The notes: a model not told the origin generated them from the letters alone. DNA of 64,000 nucleotides from Leptobrachium leishanense (GCA_009667805.1 CM019067.1:241773721-241837720), one strand, 5' to 3'; shown: positions 22,810 to 35,742, numbered from the stretch's first letter. Numbers and translations: made by a program.

Positions 22810-23188
22810 GGCCGGGTGCACACTAGTGTTTTCTTCTACGCACAAGCATGCGTTAAAAAGGACGCACTTTATGATGGAAGAGATTGGTAGACGCCAGACG
22901 ATGTGTTAATTCTGACGCACGACGTAAAAACTGAATTTGAGTTAAAGGAAAAAAAATAAAAAAAAAAATGGGCTTTTGACATTTGACGTTCAGCACGCGG
23001 CCAACGTCAAGTCAATCCTAGCGCAAAAGCCTTGGTGTTTCAATGACGGACATCTTCAGCGTGCGGTATGCTTTGCGCACGTACTACGTGTGTTCTTCTC
23101 TATCCGCATAATTATATGCTACAACGCACGTCATAACAAGCGTCATAACGCGTGCTATTGTGCAGAAAACGCTGGTGTGCACCCAGCC
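22810..23188. mobile_element. Harbinger-like MITE inside the Penelope-like element
   Basis: Ends GGCCGGGTGCACACTAGTG and (inverted) GGCTGGGTGCACACCAGCG. The right flank is TAA and the left flank CAA, consistent with a mutated TWA duplication. The CpG-rich interior has GACGCAC motifs. It relates in layout to the GGCTAGGGTCAGACG family but has distinct ends. Confidence 0.65.
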
Positions 23189-23207
23189 TAACCTGACTGG
23201 TCTGCAG

Positions 23208-24315
23208 TAGCGATGTGCACCGATTTTTTTTTATGATTGGTTTCGGTTCGTTCGGGTTTTTAAAGTTTTCGTTTCAGATTGTTTCAGCTCAACTTTTTTC
23301 CGTGATATCGGAAATTTTCGGATCAGCTGTTCTCTTCGTTTCAAAGGGTCTATTCGTTTTGACTTAAACTAATGGTATTTCGGATGCTGCGATAGTTCGG
23401 TCGATACGGTAATTCTGCCGATTCATTTTTTATGAAAGATCCTTTTTTTCTTATGAATATGCAGTGCACAACTTTATTTAATCATATTAAAATGGTATGA
23501 AAGGGAAAAAAAACAACAAAACTATTTAAAAAAATGCAAAAATACTGACCCAAATAAAGGATTTAAAAAAAACTGGGGAAAAAAAAAATTAATGCAGCAT
23601 ATGATTCTGCACACTGCCAGGCAGCACCTACACAGTATAATTAATGCAGCATAGGAATCCTCACACTGCCGGGCACCACCACCACAGTATACAGGGGTGG
23701 GAAAGGTTTGAGCCACAAGGTGTGGGAAAGGTTTTGCCCCATAGACTTTAATGTTAAAAATATTCCCGTTTTAATTCAATATCTAATAAACCGTTTATTA
23801 TGATATTCTGCAGTAAACAGTCTTTATTTTTAGATTTTTTAGGATTTTAAGCAATTTTTAAATTTACTTTTTTCGAACTTTCTTTGAACGGCACGAAAAG
23901 TTTGAAAATTTTCGATTCAAACCGGCAGCCCATCCCTACTGCCCGGCAGTGTGCGGAATCATATGCGGCATTATTATACTGTAGAGGTGCTGCCCAGGAT
24001 TCATATGCTGCAACTATCAAATTTGAAATTAACTATCAAATGGATTGAATTGATTGAAACGATACGAAATTAAGGAATCAGCAATGGAACCGAAAAATAC
24101 GATGTCCGAAAGGGAACCGAAATCACGAATGGAACGAAAATTACTTGCAATTTTACAAATTTCATGTTCATACGAAATAACGAAATTATTTCGTTTTGGA
24201 AAAAATTCGGATGCTGTGTATTTCGGTGCAGATCCGGAACAGACGAATCCGAAGCACCGAATCGGCCCGATTCGTGAGAAAAACTAATTGGTCCGAATCC
24301 AAACTCACATCCCTA
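23208..24315. mobile_element. Non-autonomous hAT element E (TAGGGATGTG termini)
   Basis: The 1,108-bp element has ends TAGCGATGTG and (inverted) TAGGGATGTG and a perfect 8-bp duplication GTCTGCAG (23200-23207 and 24316-24323). The interior is rich in TTCG/CGAA words (TTTCGGTTCG, CGAAAATTTC) that make many local hairpins. There are no coding motifs. Confidence 0.88.
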
Positions 24316-25075
24316 GTCTGCAGCAAACTCGCCCAGAAACAGGATGGCATACAGAATGGTACCACACGCTGCAACAAGTCTGCTTGAGAACTGTGCCAAC
24401 ATGTATGTGGCAGCAGCACTGCCCGGCACAATACCACCATATACAACATCAAGGGTGCATACCTCTGCCCGTCTGCCAATGTGGTGTACATGATCCAGTG
24501 CACAGCTTGTAAAAAGGGCTAAAAATTGGTTAAACTGGCCTTTAACTGAATCTCAGGCTGCACAGACACTCGATCAAGAACCATCAGGAAAATACATATT
24601 GCACCCCGGTGGGACATCACTTTAATCTGACAGGCCGCTCCATCCAAAACCCCAAAGGAAATTTTAAAGACTCCTATGAACGGAAGACATTCGAAATAAA
24701 AATGATCACATATTTTAACACCATAAATGAGGGCCTCAATGTAAACTCTGGCTTTTTAACGTCACCCAACATTCAGAATTCTGGCTTGTGGTTTTTTTTC
24801 GTCTTCCCTGGTTTCTTTAAAGTTGTCATGATCTTATCACTGTTTTATGGGTCTAAGATTTCTCCTTTAGTATGGTCAAAAAAAAAAAAAAAAGGCAAAC
24901 AATTTCACGCTCACCATTTACGACATCTATCCCAACCCCCCCCCCATCTGTGTGCCCTTTAATATTCAAATGATTTTGCTCATTATAACTTCCAGACCTG
25001 AAGAGAGACACATTCTCGAAAGCTTGTCTTTTAAATGTAATGTTAGTCCAATAAAGAAGGTATCACTATGTACCG
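24316..25075 (+). mobile_element. Penelope-like element, C-terminal (GIY-YIG-type) part and 3' UTR
   Basis: Beyond hAT E the same element resumes: NGTTRCNKSACENCANMY (a Cys cluster preceding the endonuclease), then NVVYMIQCTACKKG, then PVGHHFNLTGRSIQNPKG and FEIKMITYFNTINEGLN. In Penelope-like elements this is the GIY-YIG endonuclease region (NVVYLIQC..C and PVG.HF motifs). Stop codons and frameshifts separate the blocks. The 3' UTR ends near AGTCCAATAAAGAAGGTATC. Confidence 0.8.
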
Positions 25076-25089
25076 CTACACTCTGGTAA

Positions 25090-28000
25090 TAGAGGTAATA
25101 AAGCTATCCCCCTCCCCCAATTTGTCCATGAAAGTTTAAATTTCTCCAGACTTCCCATTTGAATATCCGGTCTGGGAGTGTTCACAGTGAAACCCTGTCA
25201 TACTTTGAGCTGTAAAGGAGCTTCCGCAGTCTAGAAAGTAGTCAGAATTACTCACATTATAATCATGTATAAAGGAATGTTGGTAATTAAGATGTGCTTG
25301 GCGTGGGGATGACTCAACACTACTACTTGGTTGTGAGATACAGAAGATATGAACTTCAATTCTGTGACACTCAGCCAGATATGCTTTAGGATACTTGTCG
25401 AGCATCATGGGACTTGCAGTTCCATGACAATTCTGGCCTTACCCATTGAATACCAAGGCCTTGCTCTGGTGAGGTTGGTTTCAGGAAGACATAGCTCTAG
25501 GGTCAAACAACTGGGAAGCATCTCAACAAACCAGGGACAGGAGCGTCACGTGAACACAACAGACAGAGAGCAAAGACAACAAGCTTATGTAACGACTTAC
25601 ATCATCACTTGGCAGCTCTTACTGGGGGGGGGGGGGGCGGATAATGCACACACACTGAATTACAAGAGGGCTGGAATACGAGACGGGTGTCATAGTTAAC
25701 ACCTCTGTACAATACGATACAAAGAAAAGCTGCATACCCAGACGTATGGGAAGAGGGACGAATTCCGCAAGAAACATAATATTTATATATACACACACCA
25801 ACAGAAAGAAGCACAGAATGTACACCCCAAGCATAGAACGAGCAGTCACGCTAGAATGCAGTCTGCTCAATTTACTCAAAGACATGTTCAGATACAAAAT
25901 AAATCCTACAGTTTGTACAAAAGCCGCAATTCACATAATGCACACAAAAAACAAAACAAAAAAAAAAAAAACACCACCACCTTTCCAATAATACATGTAC
26001 ACCAGAACAAAACAAAAATGCATTTTCAGGGGTTCACAAAAGAGGACCATCATGTTGGTGACACCTCTACTTCAAAACTGGTAGAATCCAAGTATAAACA
26101 ATGCTAGAGAAAACTGATTCATTTTACACTTTAACCCCTTAAGGACCAAGGGTCTTTAAAGTCAAACCATTTATGACATAACAGTTCCGTCATTGGTCCT
26201 GAAGGGGTTAACTTCTTATCAATGGTGATCCAAACAATAGTTTATTGCTGGGAGGAAAATACCCTAGCAGTAGTGATATTGTGGAATGAATTGGCAGCAA
26301 TAACCTAAACTCATTTTTCAAGGGGTGCCTGTCTTACTAGGACTTTGTGTGCTGTAGACTGGTTGGCATCAGTATTTGCAGCCAACATAGGATCGATGTA
26401 TTATATATTAGTTTTTTTATCTAAATAAAATGAAATCACGTGGACTTGCTCCACAACAGAGCTTGGTTTGACATATCCAGGGGCCAGGTAGCTGTAGAGG
26501 CTCCTTGAATTTTACTTCTGGTGCCTAACTTTCTCTGTCTGCACAAATCTAGGAAGCTAGTGTAGTTTGGCTCACGCAACTTCAAAGTTATATAAAACCT
26601 GGGAACCAGTAATCATTACAATACAAATAAAGGGCAATTACATTCTTGCATAACCCTTCTGGGCACCCTGGAAGTGCCCAGTGTCACCGCAACGTGGGCG
26701 GCTCACGGGCCACTCGTCTGCATCCTGCATGCGCTTTGCAGGAAAATAAAATAATGCAGTGTAGGCTTTTAAATGACAGATATTTGACTTTTTAATTCGT
26801 AAAAGGCAGATCATTTTGTCATATTTGACAGAGTGCTTGAAGTACTGCTTTATCTTTATAACAAAATGATGTATTGCCAGGTCTCCTGTTTAGCCCTGAC
26901 AGCAGTACTTTCAAATCAGTAAATACCACATGATTTGGTTAAGGTCAAAAGGAAAATAAATTAAAAATAAATAAAATCAATAAAATAAAAACCTAATCCA
27001 ACATAGTTAAAGTACAATCAAAGCAATCCGTTTTCAATATTTATCATACCTTGATTCGTCTGTCATTCTTAGTGTCTAATTGGCAGGTTTACAAGCCAGA
27101 GTTCAAAAGGCTCGTCACATGGACAAGACACGAAACAATCTTAATCACGGCTGTAATGCTGTACAATAAACACGAGGAACCGGGTGATATGCTAGATGAC
27201 AGAGCGCTGCACGTCTGCAGCAAGCCAATGCCCTGTTTATTGCTCTATGAGGACGCAAGGTACTCAAACCCAGTTTTACCAAAACACAGCTGGTCTCGCG
27301 AGATGAATGTACTGGACACTTAAACTGCAATCTAGAACGAAGATGTAACCTTTTGCATAAATAAAAATAAAGTTAGTCACATTATCCCAGTTAATGGTAG
27401 AGAACTATGGGGAGAGGATAAAAGTCAACCATAAATTTAAAAGGAATACAATATGTGTGTCAAAGAAGCCAAAAAAGTGATATATAGCATAGGAAGTGCT
27501 AAAAGGATAATGAGAGACTGAAATATAAAAATACAAACTGGGAAAAGATTTGTTTATTTTCATGGGGGGGGGGGAAATACGAGGGGACAGAAAATAAGAG
27601 TTTCACATGAGAAGGGGATTTCAGCAAGTTTTCCCAGTCTGTATAAACTGAAGGGACCATGATCAAGCATAGAATATATAACGCAATAAACAAGACAAAT
27701 CAAATATATAATCAAATCTAGGCTCCTGTCTTAAATAATCTTAAAGTCTGGTTGTGGCTAGAGTGTCTAATCTGCATATTTGTCCATTTAGCACCCAGTA
27801 ACTTCAATCTAATGCCATACTCACGGCTAGCCTTAAATATGTTATGAGTGGTGCTGCTGTATGGAGTGTCATCACAATCATGGCTCCTGGTAGCAGACCC
27901 GGCTTGGAGTGCTCTGACTCACCAGGAGAGACTCCTGGAATCCAGTCTAGTGCACCAGCCATCAGGGTGCCCGACTCAAAACAGGAGGTATGGCAACAGC

Positions 28001-29457
28001 TTCCACTGCTAACTGGTTGCTTTATTCACCAGGGAAGTCACCTGCCGACCCCATGCTCCCAGTGAGCCAGGCTATCGCATGGTGAACTCACCCCTTCGCG
28101 TGCCTGGTGTCCAAGGTTGTGCAGAAAGGCTTCCTATTCCCCAACAAGGAGAAGCTGTACATAAAGTTAAAAATGGGGGTAAAAGTGTGGATAGCTTTGA
28201 GGTTGGGGGTGGTTCAGTTTCCATGTGCCAGTCTGGTTCTGTCCGACAGATTATTTGATAAAGATACTGAAAAACATGTAGAAATACTGGTACAAAAGAA
28301 GACACACAAGTGTCTTTGCAATGGTCTGTGTGCGTGTCAGTTTCTCCGTCAGTGTGCTTGTTATTGTCTATGCCAGTTTGTCTCCAAGAGTAGCAGTGTA
28401 TCATGGTCTTTGCCATTGTGTGCATTTTGTCTCTTTCAGTGCCTCCGTGTGTATTTGGCAATGTCTGTCATTGTGTGCAAGACTGTCAATGTCCTGGTGT
28501 CTGAGTCTTTCAGTCTGGATGTGACTGTCACAATGTGTGGGGAACTGGGAAGGTTTTTCACACTGGGTGCCTAAGGTCCTAGGCTGGCCTTGCATAAGTC
28601 CATTTGTCTAGGATTTACAGACGCAAATAGTTCTAAAGTGTCAATTTGGCAAGCACTTGCAAATACCAAACCCACATAGTGTAGAGGGCGACCGGCGTCT
28701 CAGCAGATGACGCATTTCCCCATTTCAAGAAAATTATGAATAAGGGAGTGCTGAGACAAGAAATTCACATCTGACATGTAAGGAGCAATTCAGAGCCAAT
28801 ACGCACAGTAAAAGGGAGATTCTGTTGTGCCGATACGTTGATACTTTCCAAAGATAAAAAAAGGTTTACTTTATTCCTACCTTATAGCATCTTTTATCCA
28901 AGAATTAAATGTATTACTGAGAGTATGGCTAAATTCCATGTAAAATACTGGTTAAATGGGCTTCCCAAGACACTGCAAGTGAAGACTGAATAGTGCCATA
29001 GTAGCAGGTTCCCAGACCCATTAAGAATATTAAAGACATGTCACCAATTCCTCTCCCGACTGAAAGCCTGAGCATGCGAAACAGAACAACATGCGACCAA
29101 CAGTGACAGCGGATGGCGTGTGAAGCGCAGGGTACAAACCGATGCAGAGTGCAGTTTGTTTGGTGGGCGAGGACCAGGCATAAAGCCAAGCACAAATTTA
29201 TCTCACAAAGAGCCCCTTCTTTTCCTGGCACATGAGGGATGAGAGCAGATAGGGGCACGCATGCCAATTGCAGATTAAAGCATATATGCAGGACTGAGAG
29301 GCAGGTTTAAAGGTTCGGTGTACGGTAATTCAGATTTTCAATAAAGTACACATTTCCACCAACGCCTCAAACCGCTGATGATACATACTTTAAAAATACT
29401 GGGAAGGAAACGTTTTTCTTTTTAATTTTCAGGAAAAGCTGTTTAGTCTGTGATTTT
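25090..29457. other. STK17A intron sequence without gene evidence
   Basis: This is part of the 17.3-kb intron between coding exons 3 and 2. A short 77-bp palindromic MITE lies at 26133-26209. At about 28290-28590 there is an imperfect TGTCTGTG/TGTGTGTCAGT-rich stretch. Several poly-G or poly-A runs occur (25626-25637, 27566-27573). No exon or transposon coding was recognised. Confidence 0.5.
26133..26209. mobile_element. Short palindromic MITE TTAACCCCTTAAGGACC
   Basis: The 77-bp foldback has ends TTAACCCCTTAAGGACCAA and TTGGTCCTGAAGGGGTTAA. The same terminal motif starts longer elements at about 37690 and 63563, and a variant occurs at 51073. It is a family typical of frog genomes by my recollection. 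Confidence 0.8.
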
Positions 29458-29618
29458 ACCATTTCTGGGAGTGTTCAGCCAAGCTGAGTAAGAGCTTTCC
29501 CCAAAACACGTTAAGCTTGTTCTTTATAATAACAACGGAGCATTCATTGTTACACCATTTGGTTTAACTTTTATTTTCGAATGGAATGCTACATTTGATG
29601 TTGCTTATTCTTATTTGA
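29458..29618. repeat. Direct repeat, left copy (~161 bp)
   Basis: GGGAGTGTTCAGCCAAGCTG-AGTAAGAGCTTTCCCCAAAA-CACGTTAAGCTTGTTCTTTA continues to ATTCTTATTTG. It recurs at 30634-30800 in the same orientation with about 85-90% similarity by eye. The pair flanks about 1 kb of sequence that contains its own weak internal repeats. Confidence 0.75.
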
Positions 29619-30563
29619 CTATACTGGGATGCTGAAAATGTACGGTGCGAACCAACCTCAGCAGAAACACCAAATGAGGAACCTTCTTGCTAGTGTAAAG
29701 CAAATCTAAAACCAATAAGCCAACAGAACGACTAAACCGAAGAATATAAAATACACAAGGATCCAAAAAAAAAACAACCCCATACAAAAACGCATTAATA
29801 GGACAAAATATTAGATGACGCATCCAAAGAAAAATGCGTGGAATATAAAAACCAGTATCAAACCCCAAACCATGCATTAATAATCACAATGACCAGTATA
29901 AGATGTACAATGTAACAGACTCCTAATAAATAGCCAATACACCCAATAATGAGCCAACATAATCTTCATAAATAATGGCTATTAAAAAGTCACTTTGCCA
30001 ACATATTCCATACCCAAGAGTGGGCGGTTCAAGTCATGCCAACCGGCAATGCAACATAGTAAAGATGACAGACTATTACTGATAAAGTAACTGAAGGCGC
30101 CAGCACAAAATGTTGAAATAAAAAGTAGCTAGTGTATATCACTCCATATGATCTGCTCCTTCGAGTGGGCAGCCAAAAAAAAGTCAAGTTTACACCAGCC
30201 AGGAACAATAAAAAGGCGCCAACAGCAATAATCTAAACAGGTATTAGCTCATATGTATCACTCGCTCAGTATACACGGCTCCTTGGAGTGACTGGTCATG
30301 AGATCGTTTAACATCAACCAGCGGGAGTACAATCGCAGAGAAAAATGGTAATTTCAAGAGCATGCAATAATATAAACTTAAAGGGGAATAAAAAGGATAT
30401 TGGCTGTCATATGGTCTTAAAGAGATAAACGTATCTAACGTAAAGTCTGCCCAATCAAAACAGTAAAATAGGGTAGTAAGATAAACATAATTCCTCTGTA
30501 TGAAAACAAAGATTGAGCATATAAAAAAAATATGTCACACTGTTCTAGGACATGTTTCGCCGA

Positions 30564-30565
<2 letters not shown>

Positions 30566-30594
<29 letters not shown>
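30566..30594. repeat. Poly-A run of 29 bases
   Basis: An uninterrupted A-run between CGACT and GCGGC. It separates a TGTTTCGCCG motif from GGCTTCCTCAGCATACCGG. Confidence 0.9.
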
Positions 30595-30595
<1 letters not shown>

Positions 30596-30633
30596 CGGCT
30601 TCCTCAGCATACCGGCAACTGAAATCCCATTGC

Positions 30634-30800
30634 TGGGAGTGTTCAGCTATTACAATATTCAGCCAAGCTGAGTAAGAGCTTTCCCCAAAACATGTTAAGC
30701 TTGTTCTTTATAGTAGCAACGGATCATCGCTACACCATTCGGGTAGAACTTTCATTTTAGAATGGAATAATACATTTGACGTTACTTATTCTTATTTGTA
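30634..30800. repeat. Direct repeat, right copy
   Basis: Second copy of the 29458-29618 unit, with a 15-base insertion (TATTACAATATTCAG) after GTTCAGC. It ends immediately before the mariner-like foldback element. The arrangement is compatible with long terminal or pseudo-terminal repeats of a degenerate retroelement. Confidence 0.7.
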
Positions 30801-30827
30801 TATTCTTACACGGTATCCCTGTATAGC

Positions 30828-31634
30828 CAGAGTGTCCATAAAGTCTCTTTACAATTTCAAAAATTACAAAAAAGGCAAACGAAAAGACATAAGTGAAAAT
30901 TATTACAAAAGGAGACGTATATATTTAAGGTTTTTGCCTCATTTAATACACCTGTATATGGGCACCATTAGTCAAGACGGTACTCGATTTCTTGCCATGT
31001 TTGCTGTAGTATACCCTCAATGGTGGCAATGGCATCAGTGATCCTCGGCTTTAGATTAGTGATGTCCTGTACCTTTGTTCCATACACGATATCTTTAACA
31101 TCATAGAAAGTAGTCGTTTTTCCTTTGGCGAGACATTACTGCAAATGTTTATCTTGACCTTTTGACTGAATATGTGGCAGCACAACTACATGACCTTCAA
31201 CCAACCATCATTTTCCAGCAATATGGTGCACCACCACATTGGGGACTGCATGTTCGTGGGTTCCTAAATGAAACATTTCCAGACCCGTGGCCCAAGTCCC
31301 CGGCCACCTCGTTCACCGGATAACCCAATAGAAAAAAGTCGAGGGGAGTGATCTGTTAAAAATATCGTGTATCGAACAAAGGTACAGGACATCACTAATC
31401 TAAAGCCGAGGATCACTGATGCCATTGCCACCATTGATGAGGGTATACTACAGCCAACATGGCAGGAAATCGAGTAGCGTCTTGACTAATGGTGCCCATA
31501 TAGGTGTGTATTAAAGGAGGCAAAAACCCTTAAATATATACGTCTCATTTTGTAATAATTTTCACTTATGTTTTTCCGTTTGCCTTTGTAATAAATTTTT
31601 TAAATTGTAAAGAGACCTTATGGACAACCTATAC
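30828..31634. mobile_element. Snap-back mariner-like element with transposase C-terminus
   Basis: Outer ends AGTGTCCATAAAGTCTCTTT and (inverted) TTGTCCATAAGGTCTCTTTA are flanked by TATA-type sequence. The inverted arms are about 270 bp long (30828-31100 and 31360-31634), far longer than normal. The right arm encodes the transposase end on the + strand: QQYGAPPHWGLHVRGFLNET at about 31219, then VYRTKVQDITNLKPRITDAI with ATIDEG. The left arm is an inverted copy of that end. The N-terminus and first catalytic Asp are absent. Confidence 0.75.
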
Positions 31635-32393
31635 ATTGCAAAATAGAGTCAATATCAGGGAGCTGCTAAGGGATATCAACCTGTGATGTTATTTTCCCTC
31701 ATCAGATCCCGATTGCAGGCTAGGAGCCCTGTTCCAAACTTTATATTCCCATGTTACTGCAAGCTTAGTTCCCAGCGTTTATCCGCAGTCCAATAGCAAC
31801 CCCGCTCTTGCAAGCTTGTGGCAAGGTCGCAGTTGACTCCATAAAGTCCTATGGAACCCAGAAACGGATACCTGCAGAGGCAGCTCTGCCAGTATCTGCG
31901 GCTCGAAATTATTCACACTTGAGCCAATACAGCAGCTCTGTTCGAATAGGTCTGATAAGAGGGAGTCTGTAAGGGACCACGGCGAGTGCAGAATTTTGTT
32001 TTAACACTTTACCAAAAGGGTTGAAATGTGGAAGCTGGGGTTTGAATACATAATTTTTTTTTGCCCAAAATTTGTTCTATTAACTTGTGGGGAATCCAGA
32101 TAATTTCTAAAAGCTTATCCTTCAATCAGAGGTGTCCCCTGAACTATTAATCAGATATTTATATCACATAAAACTAGCACTTAACATGGTAATATGAAAG
32201 ATTGTCAAAATTAAGATATTTCTCATTAAATTTTACATTTTCTGATTATACGTTAATTTGGCATTCAAGTACTTAACACTTTTATATAGTGGTAAACTGT
32301 ATACGTTACACCAAACATGTAATCCATAGATTTAGTCTGATCTCTATGCAGCGTCAATATACCAGGTACAAGAATGTATTACGTACAGGGTTA

Positions 32394-33004
32394 AAAAGGA
32401 ACACCATCACTAACCTAAGCTGTAACCAGTTTACTTTTGCATAACAAAACCACCTTATAAAATCACACATGCTGCTTTTTTTCCGTTTGTTTCAAGTAAT
32501 TGCATGTAAAAAAAATTAAAAAGTTAGGTTTGTAATCTTCCGATTCCATTTTGTGCATTTTCCTATCATTTACCAAACTTTTATAGGGAGTTTTATCTTA
32601 CAGCTGTGGTTTAGCTTCTACAGTATTTAAGGGGCAATGGGGTGGAGGAGGGAATGTTTAAACAAGGCTGCGGGGGGGGGGGGTCTATTGTGTTGCAGAG
32701 ATACGAGTCGACATCTGAGCAAGATATGACAGGATCTTAAAAGAATTTACCCCCCAGTGATGTCCTTTGCATATATTCCACACAATACTGTGAGAGTCGG
32801 AGTGAAATGGTCTGTAGTCCAGGAAACCACTGTATGCCCATTGCCACAAAGTGAGGACTAAGTGCTGTAAAGATACAGGGGCGGGGGGGAGGGGGTTACA
32901 GCACAAAATGAATGCAACCAATGACAGTAAAATATTTTCAGAACTAAAAACACATTTTTTTTACCTGTATAGTACTTTGGTGATTTCATTTTTTGGTGGT
33001 AAGG
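32394..33004. mobile_element. MITE of the AAAGGGACACTACCAC family, copy 2
   Basis: Left end AAAAGGAACACCATCACTAA and right end TTTTTTGGTGGTAAGGCC. The interior motifs CACAAAGTGAGGACTAAGTG and a G-run then GGGTTACAGCACAAAATGAA match copy 1 at 6940-7450. About 610 bp. Confidence 0.6.
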
Positions 33005-34093
33005 CCTAAGCTCCCTCACTCTGGATCACAATCAAGGTCACCTAGTGCAGCCTGGGCTCCAGCTGTACAAGGTTATGCAGGTCACTGCACCTTTACATTA
33101 TATAAGCCGGTGAGCAACATTTACGGTCAAAAATGGCAAAGAAAAAAAATGCCTTTAGCCAGGCACCAAGGGCAAAGGAATGTTGTTGCCATGGTCAAAG
33201 AAAAGCAATGTGTTGTTAGCAAGCCACGTACCCGTGTTCAGATACAGCAGGTATAAGAGCGTGTTAATCTTTAACCCTGATTTTAGTCACAAGAAACCAG
33301 AAATATTTCCTATGAAGGACGGTTGTATATTTAACTCAAAGTTTTCAATTCCTATTTGTTTTCCCACCAATCAGGACTAATGTCAAATTACGCTGCATTA
33401 ATTGAAGTAACCTTTCAACGTCCCTTAACCATTTAATGACTGTCTCATTTTGCCTGATTGGCATTTGTTATTTGTGTTCAGCTGTAATTTACATCATTCT
33501 CATTTATTGCTCCCACGCATATCTTTAAGATTCTTGGATTTTTAAAATAGGGTCTATAGATTTGATAAAATATATACACATGAACAAGCAGAACAAAATA
33601 AAAATGCAAAAAGTTAAAAAAAAAATTGCATAAACACCTCAGTTTTGGCCAGAAGGAGTAGATATAGTTAAAGAGTACCTATACTAGGGCTGAAACAGCT
33701 AATCGAATTAATCAGCCTGTGTATAGCACACACGATTTAGAGTCAGACCGCGTTAAATGTTAATTACCTCAGACTCTACTTTGAAACAGATTGGAGAAGC
33801 CTGCTGCTTTACTCGCTAGGATTTTATTTCTATGGTTATGTCAGACATAAGCAGTTTGCGTTTTGGTTTACAACAGTAGCAAAACTATCGCACAGATGGA
33901 GTAAGACACCGGCGGTGCAGCACCTCAACTTGGAGCTGGAGTCCTGTGCCACCACCCCATCTCCCTGCCTGTCGGAGCTGCCATCCCTCCCTTTGGACTG
34001 GTTCCTTCCTTCTAAACCCTCCACTTGGGTCCGGTTCCTTGCCCAAACTCCCACCTCTGCTCCCTCCCCCACTCATTTTGCTCATTAAATTAT

Positions 34094-34490
34094 TTTAAAG
34101 GGACACTACACACCCTGAACACTTTAGCTTAACAAAGTGGTCAGGCTGCAAGGAGTGCCCCTCCTTCTCACCACACTTTGCGTGCTGACATGTCTATCCA
34201 AGTGCTCATAGCAGTGTTCTTTTGGGGAGAAACCAGACATAGGCTTGAGCAGCGCACACAGCAATCCATCCGTCACTCTGACCAGGCACTTGTGTATCTT
34301 GTGTGCGAAAAGTACACAAGGGTTTCGCGAGATTTTTGCAATTTGAATTTTTAAAATTGGAATGGAGAGTGTGAGTGGGAAACTTTTTATTTTTTTTAAT
34401 ATGGGGCAAATGACAGCACTGATGTATTGATCCAGGTATGAAGGGTTTCTAAACAAGTTAGTGAGGGATTTCACCATTTAATAGAAGATT
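34094..34490. mobile_element. Dispersed repeat starting AAAGGGACACTACACACCCT
   Basis: The beginning AAAGGGACACTACACACCCT-GAACACTTTAGCTTAACAAA-GTGGTCAGG is clear and is shared with 55376-55425 and 16090-16135. The right border was not found and the end given is approximate. Confidence 0.45.
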
Positions 34491-35742
34491 TTTGAGAATA
34501 GCTTAAAGAATTCCCTTCAGAACATTAATAATTCAAGTTTATTACTGTGACAGATCTCTGTACCCCAACAGGGTCACATCTGCCAATGCCGCTTCTTTGC
34601 AGGACCCCCCCACCCATGTTCTACCCAGGCAGACTTCTGTGCCTCCCACCAGTCCTCAGACGAAGCTCAAGGACCGGGACAGAGTCTGCTAGCATCAGCC
34701 AGAAATAAAACGAGGCTGTAGATCTGAGGTCTTTCAGGGTAGAAATGGAACGAACTTTAAATCAGATACGCACACAGATTTATACAGTTACACATGGGTC
34801 ATTTACATTCACAAACTCACAACCTCTTCTAGTGGGACCTAATTATATTGATACGTAATTGCACAAACATTGACTTCTTGGAAGGTGAAATCTAAAAATT
34901 GCATTAGGTAGACTGTTACGGTAAACATTACTCAACGTTTCTAAACAAATTAAGACAATGGGTGATCTAGATAACAGATTACAACCTATTCAACTATAAC
35001 CAGATACACACATGAAATAGACAATGAAGTATTTTGCATAATCCTGATTACACAAACCTAATTACTTTATTCTGGTTGAACACAAAACTTTAAACTAAAT
35101 CACAAACAGTATGGCAATGAAAATAATGAACTCAGGCCTGCACCCCAAACCCATCTCCATGCCCACGCACCAAGTCTAAATTATATTTATACTAAATTTA
35201 AGAGTAGGACTGGACATTTTTCTCCAATTGAGATGGATCCAAAATTTGTTAGCAGAGCGGGGCCGACAGTTTCCACAGGCACCAGCGGAACCTGTCGGTT
35301 CTGCTCTGGGACTGCTTGGACGGACGCTGCATCGAATCCAGATTGCGGTTTTCAGAGAAGAGATTGATCCATCAAAAAAATAAAAATAAATTGGTGTACC
35401 TCGTTTAAATGGGGGAGGGGGGGGAAATCATCCAGCTCCAATTTGAATTCTGTAAAAATTTGTTTGCATTTAGGTTTTCTAGAACCTGAGCAATGTATTT
35501 TATATAAAAGGGGACAAAAGCAGTCATGAATTAAGTAACCAGAGGCATGACCCAAGTACATGGGACTAAATGGTCTAATTTGTCAAGCCCTGTATTAACC
35601 AAAACCGTTCTGATGGATATCATCATCATCTAAAGAGAAAGGAGCACTAAAGAACATTTAAACATTGCATTCTAGAGAGTTGCCAACCAGTATACAGTAT
35701 GTATAACAAAGCTCATGAAGTGTTAAAGATGTGCCTACTTAC

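Noticed and set aside
28107..28574. 155-codon open frame rich in Cys, Val and Leu
   Set aside because: The underlying DNA is an imperfect TGTCTGTG/TGTGTCAGT low-complexity stretch. Cys/Val/Leu richness follows from base composition.
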